Below, in pieces: positions 6,215 to 15,104 of a DNA stretch of 23,885 bases. The stretch comes from CAYTED01 sp964537075 (lineage in GTDB: Bacteria; Patescibacteriota; Minisyncoccia; Moranbacterales; UBA1568): positions 1 through 23,885 of the forward strand of contig CAZIBB010000010.1 in assembly GCA_964537075.1 (NCBI GenBank), read 5' to 3'. The notes below the pieces were generated by a model. That model had not been told where the DNA came from. It made no database searches and saw only the letters and a list, made by a program, of their open reading frames with translations. The stretch's first letter is position 1; every line of letters begins with the position of its first letter. Position numbers and translations under genes: made by a program.

Positions 6215-6237
6215 AAACAGCGGTTGAACCGCTGTTT
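6215..6237 (-). terminator. Intrinsic terminator of the leftward GT-C/GH28 operon
   Basis: AAACAGCGGTT (6215-6225) and AACCGCTGTTT (6227-6237) are an 11-bp perfect stem with a 1-nt spacer. On the minus strand it is followed by CTAATTTTT. It lies 7 bp past the stop of the leftward gene ending at 6245. Confidence 0.75.
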
Positions 6238-6244
6238 GAGAAGT

Positions 6245-7978
6245 TTATTTTTTAAAAATCGTTTTCCAGGTGGTGAGGGCTTGGATCTGAGCTGTTTGTT
6301 CGAGAAATTTCTTTTCTTCGGGGAGCTGTCGGAGTGAGGTGATGTTTGGTTGTTTCGGACGAAGGGTATACACGGTCAATATGCCGAAGTCCTTCCTATC
6401 GATGACGGAGAATGATTCTCTCAGCTTTCTCCCAATTCCGAGGTTTGAATATTGGATGCGGAAATAATTTCCTTCCGCGTAGAGATGATTTTCATTGATA
6501 TGATTTGAGTAGGAGATACCTCTTTTCGAAAGATGATACCAGAATACGGGCTCGTATTCGTGAATGGCATCGAAATAGATCGGGTAAGAATTGCGCGTGT
6601 GTTTTTCGAAGAGGTAGTCGGTTATGGCGAGTTGCTCCTTCTGCGTGAGACGATTATTGTTCGGGAAAATATCTTCCGTTTCGATGACGGAAGTGTTTCT
6701 CTTCGGATTGTCGAGCGAGGAGAAATGAGCGTATATTCTCGAGAGATTCGGAAGAAGGAATGCGAGTATGACGATCGAAAAGGTGATGCGTCGCGCGGTA
6801 TTCTTTTCGGGGAGGATCTTTTCCATGAGGAGTCCGAGGAGGATGATCCCTATCGGCGCGAACGGGAGGAAAAATCTCGGAAAAATCTGGAAGCTGCTTG
6901 AGATGAGGGAGTAGAAATAGACGAAAGGGATGCCGATCCACAGGAAGAGGAGGATGAGGAAATCTTTGCGATTAGGGGCCTTCTCTTTCCAGATATTCCA
7001 AAGGAGGATGGCGCACTGCGTCAGGAAGAGAAGGATGGCGAATACGCGCCAGGGAAGATGTTCGTTATTTTGAAGTCCGTAGTCTCTTACACGCTTGCCA
7101 TTAATGTGGTCTATCCCTGAGTCGATGAGGAAATATTCCGATGCAGTGTAATTCAAATCCGTCATGAATTTCTTCGGGAAATTCGCGAGGAGGCTCAGTG
7201 GGGATTCATTTGTTTTCGACATTTTTTTCGTGAAGAATCCAATATTTTCTCCGTGAGTACTCCAGTCGGAGAGTGCCATAGGGGAATAGATGGCGGCAAT
7301 GATTCCGAGCGCGATAATCCAAGTCTTCATTTTTAATTTTGGCCTTTTATACAGCAAGAAAAGCACCGTAATCGTCGGAATGGTGAAGAAAGTATTGAAA
7401 TGAATCTGCGAGGTTATGGTGATGGCAAGCGTGGCGAGGAGAAACCATCGGTCGCGCTTTATTTCTGTTTCGGATACAGATCGAAGAAGCGCATAAAAGG
7501 AAAGGAGTATGAGAAAGGGAAGGACATTCGGGCTCCAGGAAAATCGCCCATAGAGCACGAGGTATGCCGATACCGAGAAGAGAGCTGCGAGAGCGAGCGA
7601 TATATCCATTCGGAAATATCTTCGGATGAAAATGTAGAAGAGCGGAATGGCGAGAATAGAAAGAATAAGCACGAGCATGGCGTGTCCGGTCGGGGTGTCA
7701 CCGAAAATGAGAGCACTCGCGTATTCCATATAGTAGAAAGCGGGTCCGAGGCGAAGTGCCCGACCACCACCGGCTGTCGGTCCGAGGAGTGGTAGGTTTT
7801 CGATGCCATTCTCAATCGCTTGCGAGACGATGCGGGTATCGTAGGACTGATCTATTTCGAAGAGAAGCCAGTCGGAAAAATTATAGGTGCGAAAAAAAAT
7901 ACCGATACCGACAATAAGACAGAATATGGCGATTTCCCATTTTCGTTTTGCGGGAATCGTGGTGAGGCGTGTGAGCAT
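6245..7978 (-). CDS. GT-C membrane glycosyltransferase, type A paralogue 1 (GT39/ArnT-like)
   Basis: A 577-residue polytopic protein with about ten or more hydrophobic segments and a soluble C-terminal part. After the first membrane helix comes FFRTYNFSDWLLFEIDQSYD, with Asp43 and Asp47 in the first outer loop. This is the position of the catalytic acidic residue of PMT/ArnT-type GT-C enzymes, which use polyprenyl-phosphate sugars on the outer face. Other shared type A motifs are LPLLGP, RLGPAFYYMEY and GRFSWSPN. Related proteins at 11628, 13368, 15104 and 16674 have DQSRD or DQARD where this one has DQSYD. It is the last gene of a three-gene operon, 9 nt after the GH28 gene; AAGG overlapping the upstream stop may be its ribosome binding site. 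The acceptor and the sugar are unknown. Confidence 0.85.
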   Translation of the reverse strand: MLTRLTTIPAKRKWEIAIFCLIVGIGIFFRTYNFSDWLLFEIDQSYDTRIVSQAIENGIENLPLLGPTAGGGRALRLGPAFYYMEYASALIFGDTPTGHAMLVLILSILAIPLFYIFIRRYFRMDISLALAALFSVSAYLVLYGRFSWSPNVLPFLILLSFYALLRSVSETEIKRDRWFLLATLAITITSQIHFNTFFTIPTITVLFLLYKRPKLKMKTWIIALGIIAAIYSPMALSDWSTHGENIGFFTKKMSKTNESPLSLLANFPKKFMTDLNYTASEYFLIDSGIDHINGKRVRDYGLQNNEHLPWRVFAILLFLTQCAILLWNIWKEKAPNRKDFLILLFLWIGIPFVYFYSLISSSFQIFPRFFLPFAPIGIILLGLLMEKILPEKNTARRITFSIVILAFLLPNLSRIYAHFSSLDNPKRNTSVIETEDIFPNNNRLTQKEQLAITDYLFEKHTRNSYPIYFDAIHEYEPVFWYHLSKRGISYSNHINENHLYAEGNYFRIQYSNLGIGRKLRESFSVIDRKDFGILTVYTLRPKQPNITSLRQLPEEKKFLEQTAQIQALTTWKTIFKK

Positions 7979-7987
7979 GATATTGCC

Positions 7988-9640
7988 TTACTGAGCAATG
8001 ACATCAGGGCGGACTTCTTCAGAAATATTGATTGTATTCTCTTTAAACATGGTTCCTTGAATATTTATATTCTCTGTTTTCTCCCCTTGAACTAAGAGGC
8101 AGGTAGAGAGACCTTCTTCGCAAGGAACATGGTTCATAGATGTATGTGCGCTATTTACGATGGTGAAAAGAGGCCGATCTTTTCCGAGCGTAATATTTGT
8201 GTTGGTAAAGTCGATAGCGTCCGTATGTTTGATGTATATGCCATATTTTGATGGAAGGCTGATATTCTCAAATGAAATATCTCGGATAGGCATTTCGACG
8301 AGGCCAATAATTTCTATCGACCCAGCAGTTTTTCCCGCAGTAATATTTTTGACATGAATATTTCGAAAAATCGGTATGGCGGTGCTCGTCGGTCGGAATG
8401 GGGTTCCATAGGAAGTTGTGAGTTGTATAGCTCTGATGTTGATATTGCGCATCGCCATATCTTGAATCCAGATATTTTCGACGATTCCGCCTCGACCGAG
8501 GGATGCTTTTATACGAAATCCGAATTGAGATTTATTTATGGTAATATCACTCACAAAGACATTACGAACATCGCCAGACATTTCACTGCCTATGGCGATA
8601 GCCGCGTGCGAATCCTTAATAGAATTATTGCGAATGACGATGTTTTCTGTCGGGCGATGCACGCGCATGCCATCTCGGTCTCGTCCGGATTTGAGAACGA
8701 TAGCATCGTCTCCAGTGCTAAAGGTAGAATCTTCGATGAGAACATAAGAAGATGAATCGATAGCAATGCCATCAGTGCTTGGCCCTGGGCTGGTGACGAT
8801 ATTGACGCCACGAATGACAATGTGATTGCTATATATCGGATGAATAGTCCACATCGGTCCATTGAAGATGTTTACATTTTCGATAAGTACATTATTACAA
8901 CTCACAAATTCAATAAATGATGGACGCAGAGCGTCGGTCTCAGTTCCAAAAACACGCTCTTCTACAGGGACATTGTCATCACCCATGGCATAGAGCTTAT
9001 TAATATTTTTTGTCGCTTTCGGTGTGAATTTCCACCATGTGAGAGCTCCTTGTCCTCTGATGGTTCCAACTCCCGTAATAGCGATGTTGGTAGCATCTTT
9101 GGCATAGATTGGAGGGGAATAGTTATAATATTCGATCCCTTCGAAACGGGAAAAAACGACTGGAAGATATTCTTTAGGGTTGGGACTGAACAGAATAGTC
9201 GCATCTCTTTCGATATGCAGGTTGATATTGCTTCGAAGATGAATCGGGCCAGTGAGAAATACTCCCGCTGGAACAATAACTTTTCCTCCTCCTAATTGAT
9301 CGCAGCTTTCTATTGCCTTTTCAAAGGCGATGGTATTGGAGGTAGTTCCATCACCGATGGCACCGAAGTCCGCGATAGAACAGAGGGTATCGGGGAACAA
9401 TGGCTCGTTGATACTGAGATTCTCTGCGAAGGGCGTATCGATAAAGAGCGGTTGGGTTGGATATTGAGGGGTTTCTATTATTGGTTCGGCAGAGAGTTGT
9501 CGTTGAGGAGCTTTTCGAATAATCAATGCTCCCGCAACAATGAAAAGTATCGCGATGAAAGTAAGGAGGGCAAGAAAAGCATGCATTCTGGAAAATGATT
9601 TCTCAGACAGGTATTTTTTTATAATGAAGGGGGGTTTCAT
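7988..9640 (-). CDS. Membrane-anchored GH28-like (polygalacturonase-type) beta-helix protein 1
   Basis: A 550-residue protein with a basic N-terminus, one membrane segment at about 20-42, a linker to about 85, then a pectate-lyase-type parallel beta-helix beginning DFGAIGDG (91-98). GH28 signatures in order: STDGIAID (TDG at 289-291), TGDDAIVLKSG (DD at 311-312), IAIGSEMSGDVRNV (351-354 at the usual GHG position) and FRIK (376-378). The acidic residues and RIK are kept; the histidine is replaced, a variant I recall from other bacterial GH28 relatives. Family members cleave alpha-linked galacturonic acid or rhamnogalacturonan chains. There is no cleavable signal peptidase site, so it probably stays anchored with the helix outside. 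It lies between two GT-C genes with 9-nt gaps, which suggests trimming of the polymer they build. Substrate is inference. Confidence 0.85.
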   Translation of the reverse strand: MKPPFIIKKYLSEKSFSRMHAFLALLTFIAILFIVAGALIIRKAPQRQLSAEPIIETPQYPTQPLFIDTPFAENLSINEPLFPDTLCSIADFGAIGDGTTSNTIAFEKAIESCDQLGGGKVIVPAGVFLTGPIHLRSNINLHIERDATILFSPNPKEYLPVVFSRFEGIEYYNYSPPIYAKDATNIAITGVGTIRGQGALTWWKFTPKATKNINKLYAMGDDNVPVEERVFGTETDALRPSFIEFVSCNNVLIENVNIFNGPMWTIHPIYSNHIVIRGVNIVTSPGPSTDGIAIDSSSYVLIEDSTFSTGDDAIVLKSGRDRDGMRVHRPTENIVIRNNSIKDSHAAIAIGSEMSGDVRNVFVSDITINKSQFGFRIKASLGRGGIVENIWIQDMAMRNINIRAIQLTTSYGTPFRPTSTAIPIFRNIHVKNITAGKTAGSIEIIGLVEMPIRDISFENISLPSKYGIYIKHTDAIDFTNTNITLGKDRPLFTIVNSAHTSMNHVPCEEGLSTCLLVQGEKTENINIQGTMFKENTINISEEVRPDVIAQ

Positions 9641-9649
9641 ATAAAGAAG

Positions 9650-11485
9650 TTATTGAGCGGGCGATACGCTGCTGATGGGAATCACTTTGACGAAATTATT
9701 TGGACGATTGCCGATGATAATCGTCATCGCAGTATCCTCCGTTTCATAGGCCTTTTTGAAATCAATAATCTTATTTGCATTTCCGGAAAGCTTGAGAGTT
9801 CTGGATTTTCGTCCGGATGAAACGACGACATAGTCGAATGATACGCCCTTGATTCGCTTGTTCGTAAATCCGATGATGCATTTTCCTTTGAAGACGGCGC
9901 AGACAGCGCCCTTGTCTGACCAAACGGTGAGTTTTTCCGGATTTGGAAGGTTATTGAGATACTCGGCTGCTTCGTAACTTCCATCGCCCATATCTTTTAG
10001 GTTCACGAAATATTTCTCCGGAAGAAGTACTGATGTGTAGGCGAAATAAAACGGTCGAACATAGAGAAGGCTCCAGAGAGAGAATATTATAACAAGAGCG
10101 ATACCGACGAAGGAGGGAATATGCTTCCTTATTTTTTTCAGAGAGAGGATGTGTGCGAGGCCAATGGCGGAGGTGATGAAAGCGAAGGGATAGAGCGTGA
10201 TCTGATACCTGACGGTCGCTACGACGCTATTGACCGTTGACGCGAGATAATAAAACAGAATAAAGAGAGAAAAGTAGAAAACAATTTTTGCCTCGTAGGA
10301 GTCAATCCACTTTTTCTTCAAACCAAGAAGGAGCGCGACGATCAAACCAAGGAGCGCAACCGGTGAAATACCGAAAATCAGGCTATATATATCAGCGGTA
10401 ATCTTATCGGCATAGAGAATAAGGCTGTGTCCCTCGCCCTTTGGTGATGCGAGGGTGGCGACGGTATCAAATATTCTCATGCCGGCATAGGTATTCATCA
10501 GAGTGAAGATGATACCGAAGAGGAAGAGAATAGCGACGGAGCGAAGAAGGACATTTTTATATTTCGAGAGAGTATCGAGACTCCATTGTGTGAGTCTCTC
10601 TTTGAAAAGAAAAATGTCAGCAAGGATGAATATTACCAGGCCAACAAAAAGTGGCCAGGTGGTTCGAAAAGCCTGGCTGAGGAAGGTTCCTTCAAGGAGG
10701 ATTTTCGGATTGACCCAGGTGGCGGGATACAGGACGAAATAGGTCGCCATGGAAACGCCAACGAGAAGAGTATAGTGAAAGAGCGATTTTTTCAGATAGG
10801 GGCGAAGTTCGGGCTTTTTCGTTGCGAGAATATATTCGAGGAAGGGGAGGAAAAAGAAAAAGATATAGAGAATATTGGCGACGTACTTTGTAAGAAGAGC
10901 AAGACCGAGGAGAAAGGCGCTCCAATAGAGATATTTCTTCGCTTCCGTTTTTTGGAAAACGAGATAGGAGAGGAATGAGAGCGGGAGAAAGATCCAGAGA
11001 AGGGAATCCGGGTTGATGATAAGGGAGATCCCGAGAATGATAGGGGAGAGGCCAATGAGGGTAAAGGCGATGAGCGCCGTGGTCTTATCAAAGAGTTTGC
11101 GAAGGAGAATATAAAAGAAGGGGAGGAGAATAATACAGAAGAGGTATATTGGAAGGCGGAAAGCGAAATTGATAGTATTGATATCTCGGAGCTCGGCATC
11201 GGTTTTCACATCGCCACGGAGGCTTTTGTAGGGCATGGGGTCTATCGTGGCGAGTCCGGCACCGGAGAGGATGGCCACGGTGATGCCAGGTTTGTCGTTC
11301 ACGCTCGTTGATTTCCAGTTATGAGCCTTGATACCGTTCCAGAATTTGGTGATGCGACCATAGGTCCAGTACGGTTCGTCGACGGAAGAATAGTTTCCGA
11401 GGCGGGCAAGACCGAGAGTGAGATTGATAAGGATAACAATGACGATAATTGCTGGAGCGACGTATTTTTTGAATGCGGTATTCAT
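9650..11485 (-). CDS. GT-C membrane glycosyltransferase, type B paralogue 1
   Basis: A 611-residue polytopic protein with the acidic pair of PMT-type enzymes in the first outer loop: SVDEPYWTYGRI, Asp36-Glu37. Other motifs shared with the gene at 18343: NDKPGITVA, FRLPIYLF, LGISLIINPDSL and LGLALLTKYV. A soluble C-terminal region carries KDMGDGSYEAAEYL and a WSDK-x-AVC-x6-C cysteine pair, perhaps a disulfide outside the cell. Family knowledge points to sugar transfer from a polyprenyl phosphate to a lipid, protein or polymer. I chose the ATG at 11485; a TTG three codons upstream is less likely. First gene of the leftward operon, followed after 9 nt by the GH28 gene. No clear Shine-Dalgarno or strong promoter was seen upstream. 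Confidence 0.85.
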   Translation of the reverse strand: MNTAFKKYVAPAIIVIVILINLTLGLARLGNYSSVDEPYWTYGRITKFWNGIKAHNWKSTSVNDKPGITVAILSGAGLATIDPMPYKSLRGDVKTDAELRDINTINFAFRLPIYLFCIILLPFFYILLRKLFDKTTALIAFTLIGLSPIILGISLIINPDSLLWIFLPLSFLSYLVFQKTEAKKYLYWSAFLLGLALLTKYVANILYIFFFFLPFLEYILATKKPELRPYLKKSLFHYTLLVGVSMATYFVLYPATWVNPKILLEGTFLSQAFRTTWPLFVGLVIFILADIFLFKERLTQWSLDTLSKYKNVLLRSVAILFLFGIIFTLMNTYAGMRIFDTVATLASPKGEGHSLILYADKITADIYSLIFGISPVALLGLIVALLLGLKKKWIDSYEAKIVFYFSLFILFYYLASTVNSVVATVRYQITLYPFAFITSAIGLAHILSLKKIRKHIPSFVGIALVIIFSLWSLLYVRPFYFAYTSVLLPEKYFVNLKDMGDGSYEAAEYLNNLPNPEKLTVWSDKGAVCAVFKGKCIIGFTNKRIKGVSFDYVVVSSGRKSRTLKLSGNANKIIDFKKAYETEDTAMTIIIGNRPNNFVKVIPISSVSPAQ

Positions 11486-11572
11486 ATGAAGCAAATATAA
11501 ATATATCTTTCATACTATCATGGAAATGATGACTTGCAAAACAAAAGAAGGCTCAATGGTGGTATTTTTCAC

Positions 11573-11602
11573 TTTACTCTCGAGGGTAAATCGTGGTATT
11601 AT
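11573..11602 (+). promoter_or_regulatory. Possible promoter for the rightward GT-C operon
   Basis: TTTACT (11573-11578), an 18-bp spacer and TATTAT (11597-11602), 25 nt before the ATG at 11628. It lies in the 142-bp divergent gap between the two GT-C operons. The match is moderate. No convincing leftward promoter was found in the same gap. Confidence 0.3.
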
Positions 11603-11627
11603 GGGTAATATTTAAGAATATTTTTCT

Positions 11628-13355
11628 ATGAGTGAATATATTATTTTCGGGAAAAAATATTGGGTCGCGATATCGCTTTTTATTCTTATTTTTCTTTCGT
11701 TTTCCGTGCGATTCTATCAGTTTGATGAGTGGCTGTATTTCAAGATGGATCAGTCTCGCGATGCACTTCTTATTGGCAATGCCATAGAAAATGGGCCGGG
11801 GTACTTGCCTCTCCTCGGAGCACGGGCGGGGGCGACGGATCTCGAGCATGGATTTCTCCGTCTCGGGCCGGCCTATTATTATTTCCAGTATCTTTCGGGG
11901 AAGATATTTGATTCCACCCACCCATCAGTTTTCGCATACCCGGACCTTTTCTTTGGTGTCGCGGTGATTCCGCTTCTTTATGCTTTGCTTCGGCTCTATT
12001 TTTCACAGCGGCACTCTCTTTTGATTGTGACGATGTATGCTTTCTCGTTTCTTATCATCCAATATTCACGATTTGCATGGAATCCGAATTCGCTTCAGTT
12101 TTTCATCATCCTTTCTTTTTATGGACTCCTTCGCTTTCTCAATGAATCGAGACCGACGCCGAAGAAATGGTGGCTGGCGCTTTTTACATTTGGAGTGACT
12201 ATCGGTTCGCAGCTTCACTTTTTCGGATTTTTCAGTCTCATCGGTATTTCCGCCTTACTCATCTTGTTTCATATGAGTATTTGGAAACGGGAAGTAATAA
12301 TGGCTTGCCTGACAAGACAGGCACTTCGACAATTTGCTTCTTTTGCTACGGTGGCATTATCCGTGTTTCTTGTTTTGTATTCCCCGGTTATTCTGAGCGA
12401 CAGGATGGAGGGATGGCAGAATACGAAGAATTTCTTCGAGGCATTGGGCTCAAAGGCCGAGAAGAAACCATTACTTGAAAAGGTGAAGAAAGACATATCG
12501 GAAAATGTGAATTACTATTGTTTGCTTACGACGTCGTCTTGCTATAACGGCGATATGAAATCGCATGCCATCCCGATTACTGTCTCGATTTTTGTGATGC
12601 TTGCCGGACTCATTCTCGCGGTTCGGAAATTGCGAACGGAAAGAAAATCTCTCCCGAGAGATTTTCTCATGCTGACACTTCTGTGGTTTGCTGTGTTCTC
12701 CATCCTGACGCTTCCCGTGGCGTTTCAACTTCGTCCGAGGTTTTATATCGTCGTTTTCGCGCTCCCATTCATCTTCCTCGGATTCTTGTATGAATTTCTC
12801 GAGGAGCGGTTTGGGAAGAGGGCGATGATCGCGACATTCCTCATGACGCTCTCTATCCTTGCGATGAATATTCGGGGGACATGCCTGTGGTTTCAGGAGA
12901 TGACGCGTGCACAACACGTTGTTACCGATACGAAGCGGACTCTTATTCTCAAAAATAAAGACGGCGTGACCCTCGGGCAGTTACAGAAAGCGACAGATTG
13001 GATGTATTCACGATATATTCCGGGGAACAATCTCTATTATTATGTGAAACCGGAGCATGTGCGCCCGATCAACTTTTTGCTCAAAGAAAAGGATGCGGAA
13101 CTTTCTTTTACGACCATGAAGATGAATGAGGACCCGAATGCGCAATTCTTCGCTATCACGCCAGCGAAGAATGGCATCGCTCCGTTTACGAAAAAATTCA
13201 AGACAGAAGTGGAAATCGTCGCCTCGGAACAATTCGGACAGCTTATGGTATTCGAACTTCGTATTCCGAATCGTGCCACTTCATCGGCATTCAAATGGAA
13301 GAGTGGCGGCGGTGGAGATGATCGTTTCTATTGGAAGGATGTTTTTCAACAGTAG
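11628..13355 (+). CDS. GT-C membrane glycosyltransferase, type A paralogue 2
   Basis: A 575-residue polytopic protein, first of five rightward GT-C genes. Seen: VRFYQFDEWLYFKMDQSRDA with Asp41 and Asp45 in the first outer loop, LPLLGARAGATD, RLGPAYYYFQYLSG, AYPDLFFG and YSRFAWNPNS. These define the type A family in this window and resemble PMT_2/GT39 enzymes that use polyprenyl-phosphate sugars. An outer loop near residue 300 holds two cysteines in YYCLLTTSSCYNGD, at a place where two other paralogues also have a pair, so a disulfide is possible. The C-terminal 150 residues are soluble and poorly conserved between paralogues, perhaps an acceptor-binding part. It is divergent from the leftward operon, and its stop (13353-13355) is 12 nt before the next start. 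Confidence 0.85.
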   Translation: MSEYIIFGKKYWVAISLFILIFLSFSVRFYQFDEWLYFKMDQSRDALLIGNAIENGPGYLPLLGARAGATDLEHGFLRLGPAYYYFQYLSGKIFDSTHPSVFAYPDLFFGVAVIPLLYALLRLYFSQRHSLLIVTMYAFSFLIIQYSRFAWNPNSLQFFIILSFYGLLRFLNESRPTPKKWWLALFTFGVTIGSQLHFFGFFSLIGISALLILFHMSIWKREVIMACLTRQALRQFASFATVALSVFLVLYSPVILSDRMEGWQNTKNFFEALGSKAEKKPLLEKVKKDISENVNYYCLLTTSSCYNGDMKSHAIPITVSIFVMLAGLILAVRKLRTERKSLPRDFLMLTLLWFAVFSILTLPVAFQLRPRFYIVVFALPFIFLGFLYEFLEERFGKRAMIATFLMTLSILAMNIRGTCLWFQEMTRAQHVVTDTKRTLILKNKDGVTLGQLQKATDWMYSRYIPGNNLYYYVKPEHVRPINFLLKEKDAELSFTTMKMNEDPNAQFFAITPAKNGIAPFTKKFKTEVEIVASEQFGQLMVFELRIPNRATSSAFKWKSGGGGDDRFYWKDVFQQ

Positions 13356-13367
13356 GGAAACCAGCTT

Positions 13368-15104
13368 ATGATTGATCGCATTCGCGTATTGTTTCGAATG
13401 GTTCCCAAACATATTTGGGTACTGGCGTTCATCGTTCTTATTGGGATTTTTTTCCGCATCTATCATTTTCATGATTGGCTTCCATTTAAGGGCGATGGAT
13501 TCCGTGATGCGATTATGGTTTCAAATTCGTATCGAGTGGGTATCGAGTCACTCCCACTCCTCGGGCCTCGCGCGGCAGGGACCATGCTTCGCCTCGGTCC
13601 GGTATTCTATTATTTCCAGTACACGGCTGTGTCGATGTTCGATAGCATGAGCGCACCAGTTTTGGCATATCCTGATGTGTTTTTCTCCATTCTCGCCATC
13701 CCGCTTTTTTATTTTTTCGCGCGACGATACTTCGGTATTCCGTGGTCATTAGTGCTCGCTTCTATGCTTGCGACATCGTTTCTCGCGATCGAGTATGGTC
13801 GGTTCGCTTGGAATCCGAACTCGACTATTTTTTTCATACTCGCTTTCTCACTTGCTTTCCTCAGGATATACGATGCGCCGGATGATGCTTCACGGAAACG
13901 GTATTTCCCCGCGCTCCTCGCCGGCGTATTTCTTGGTGTAGCGACGCAGCTCCATTTCAGTTCGTTTCTCGGGTTGCCGATCGTGATCGCGTTTTTTCTC
14001 CTCTGGCGTTTTCCGGATACGAAAAAAGTCATTTCTCTTAAGGTCATCGCATGTTTTTTGGTAAGTTTCCTCCTTATCTACACGCCGGTTCTCATGAGTG
14101 AGTATTTTAAGCATGGTGAAAATTCAAAGCGTTTCATCTCAGCGCTCGAAAGCAAGCCATCCGTGCACGGGGCGAAGGAAAATATCACTCGAATCGTTCG
14201 TGTATTCGCGAATCAAAACATCCGTATCACGCTTGGTATCGTCGAGCCGGGAAAAAAGATGCTTTTGTTTTCCGCTTTTTTCCTTGCGCTGGGATTTCTC
14301 GCGAATATGTACCTGATTCGCGGCGAACGAAATGAATCGAGGAGGAATTTTCTCCAGTGGACACTCCTTCTGATAATAGTGTATTTCATCCTGTATATTC
14401 CGTTGGCATTCACAGTGGATCGTCCTCGTTTCTTTCTTCCTTTCATGATGATCCCATATCTTTATTGTGGTTATATCATATTGGCTCTCGAAAAAAGATT
14501 CGGTCGGAAAATGTTCTTGAAAATCCTCGCTATCATCGGTGTGAGTATCGTCATACTGAGCAATATGCATTCGGTATTGGGATGGTTTGCGGAATTGCGC
14601 CAATCCGAACAAATAACGGAGTCTGCCGGAACAGGTGAGAAAAATATCAAGGGGAGGAGTTTTTGGCTCGTATGGACTCACTTTGAAAGGGCGGCGTCGG
14701 CGATGGATAACTCGTGCCAGGGCACTGCTCCGATTTTTTTCTTTCCATCAAAAAACATCAAGGAGTACGGTCATTCTATCGAGTATGCGTTGCTTCTGGG
14801 AAATCCGGACCGTCCGATAGTTTTGGAACGAAAATATGATCCAATAGTACTCGACGGCTGCTATTTTTTCGTCTCGCTTCCGCATAATGGTGTGATGCCG
14901 GAATTGATGGCAAGCGAACCGGCGGATGAGCCGCTCGATCTCGGCGGTATTTTGCTGACACGGTTCTATCCCGTGCGTATGAGTGGCACGTATGAACCAG
15001 ATAAGGATGATGAAAAGGAAATAACTTTCGTTCCAGAGAAGAGAACGAGAAACAGTCGTGTGTATTGGGGTGATATTTTTAATCTCCTGAGAGGCGAAAA
15101 ATAA
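13368..15104 (+). CDS. GT-C membrane glycosyltransferase, type A paralogue 3
   Basis: A 578-residue polytopic protein. Seen: FFRIYHFHDWLPFKGDGFRDA (Asp43 and Asp47), LPLLGPRAAGTMLRLGP, VFYYFQYTAVSMFD, AYPDVFFSILAIPL and YGRFAWNPNS. The active-site loop differs from its sisters: GDGFRD in place of DQSRD. The first aspartate is kept but the Gln and Ser are lost, so its sugar donor or acceptor may differ. It lacks the outer-loop cysteine pair seen in three paralogues. An AGGG overlapping the upstream stop may be its ribosome binding site. The stop TAA shares its last base with the next ATG (TAATG), a sign of translational coupling. Length is similar to paralogues 1 and 2. Confidence 0.85.
   Translation: MIDRIRVLFRMVPKHIWVLAFIVLIGIFFRIYHFHDWLPFKGDGFRDAIMVSNSYRVGIESLPLLGPRAAGTMLRLGPVFYYFQYTAVSMFDSMSAPVLAYPDVFFSILAIPLFYFFARRYFGIPWSLVLASMLATSFLAIEYGRFAWNPNSTIFFILAFSLAFLRIYDAPDDASRKRYFPALLAGVFLGVATQLHFSSFLGLPIVIAFFLLWRFPDTKKVISLKVIACFLVSFLLIYTPVLMSEYFKHGENSKRFISALESKPSVHGAKENITRIVRVFANQNIRITLGIVEPGKKMLLFSAFFLALGFLANMYLIRGERNESRRNFLQWTLLLIIVYFILYIPLAFTVDRPRFFLPFMMIPYLYCGYIILALEKRFGRKMFLKILAIIGVSIVILSNMHSVLGWFAELRQSEQITESAGTGEKNIKGRSFWLVWTHFERAASAMDNSCQGTAPIFFFPSKNIKEYGHSIEYALLLGNPDRPIVLERKYDPIVLDGCYFFVSLPHNGVMPELMASEPADEPLDLGGILLTRFYPVRMSGTYEPDKDDEKEITFVPEKRTRNSRVYWGDIFNLLRGEK

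Larger units (their letters stand above)
5916..6244. other. Gene-free convergent region rich in inverted repeats
   Basis: No supportable gene lies in these 329 bases between two converging genes. The stretch holds a tight palindrome (5964-5987), a long imperfect inverted repeat (6018-6120) and two terminator-like hairpins (6159-6205 and 6215-6237). Nothing else was recognised. Confidence 0.7.
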
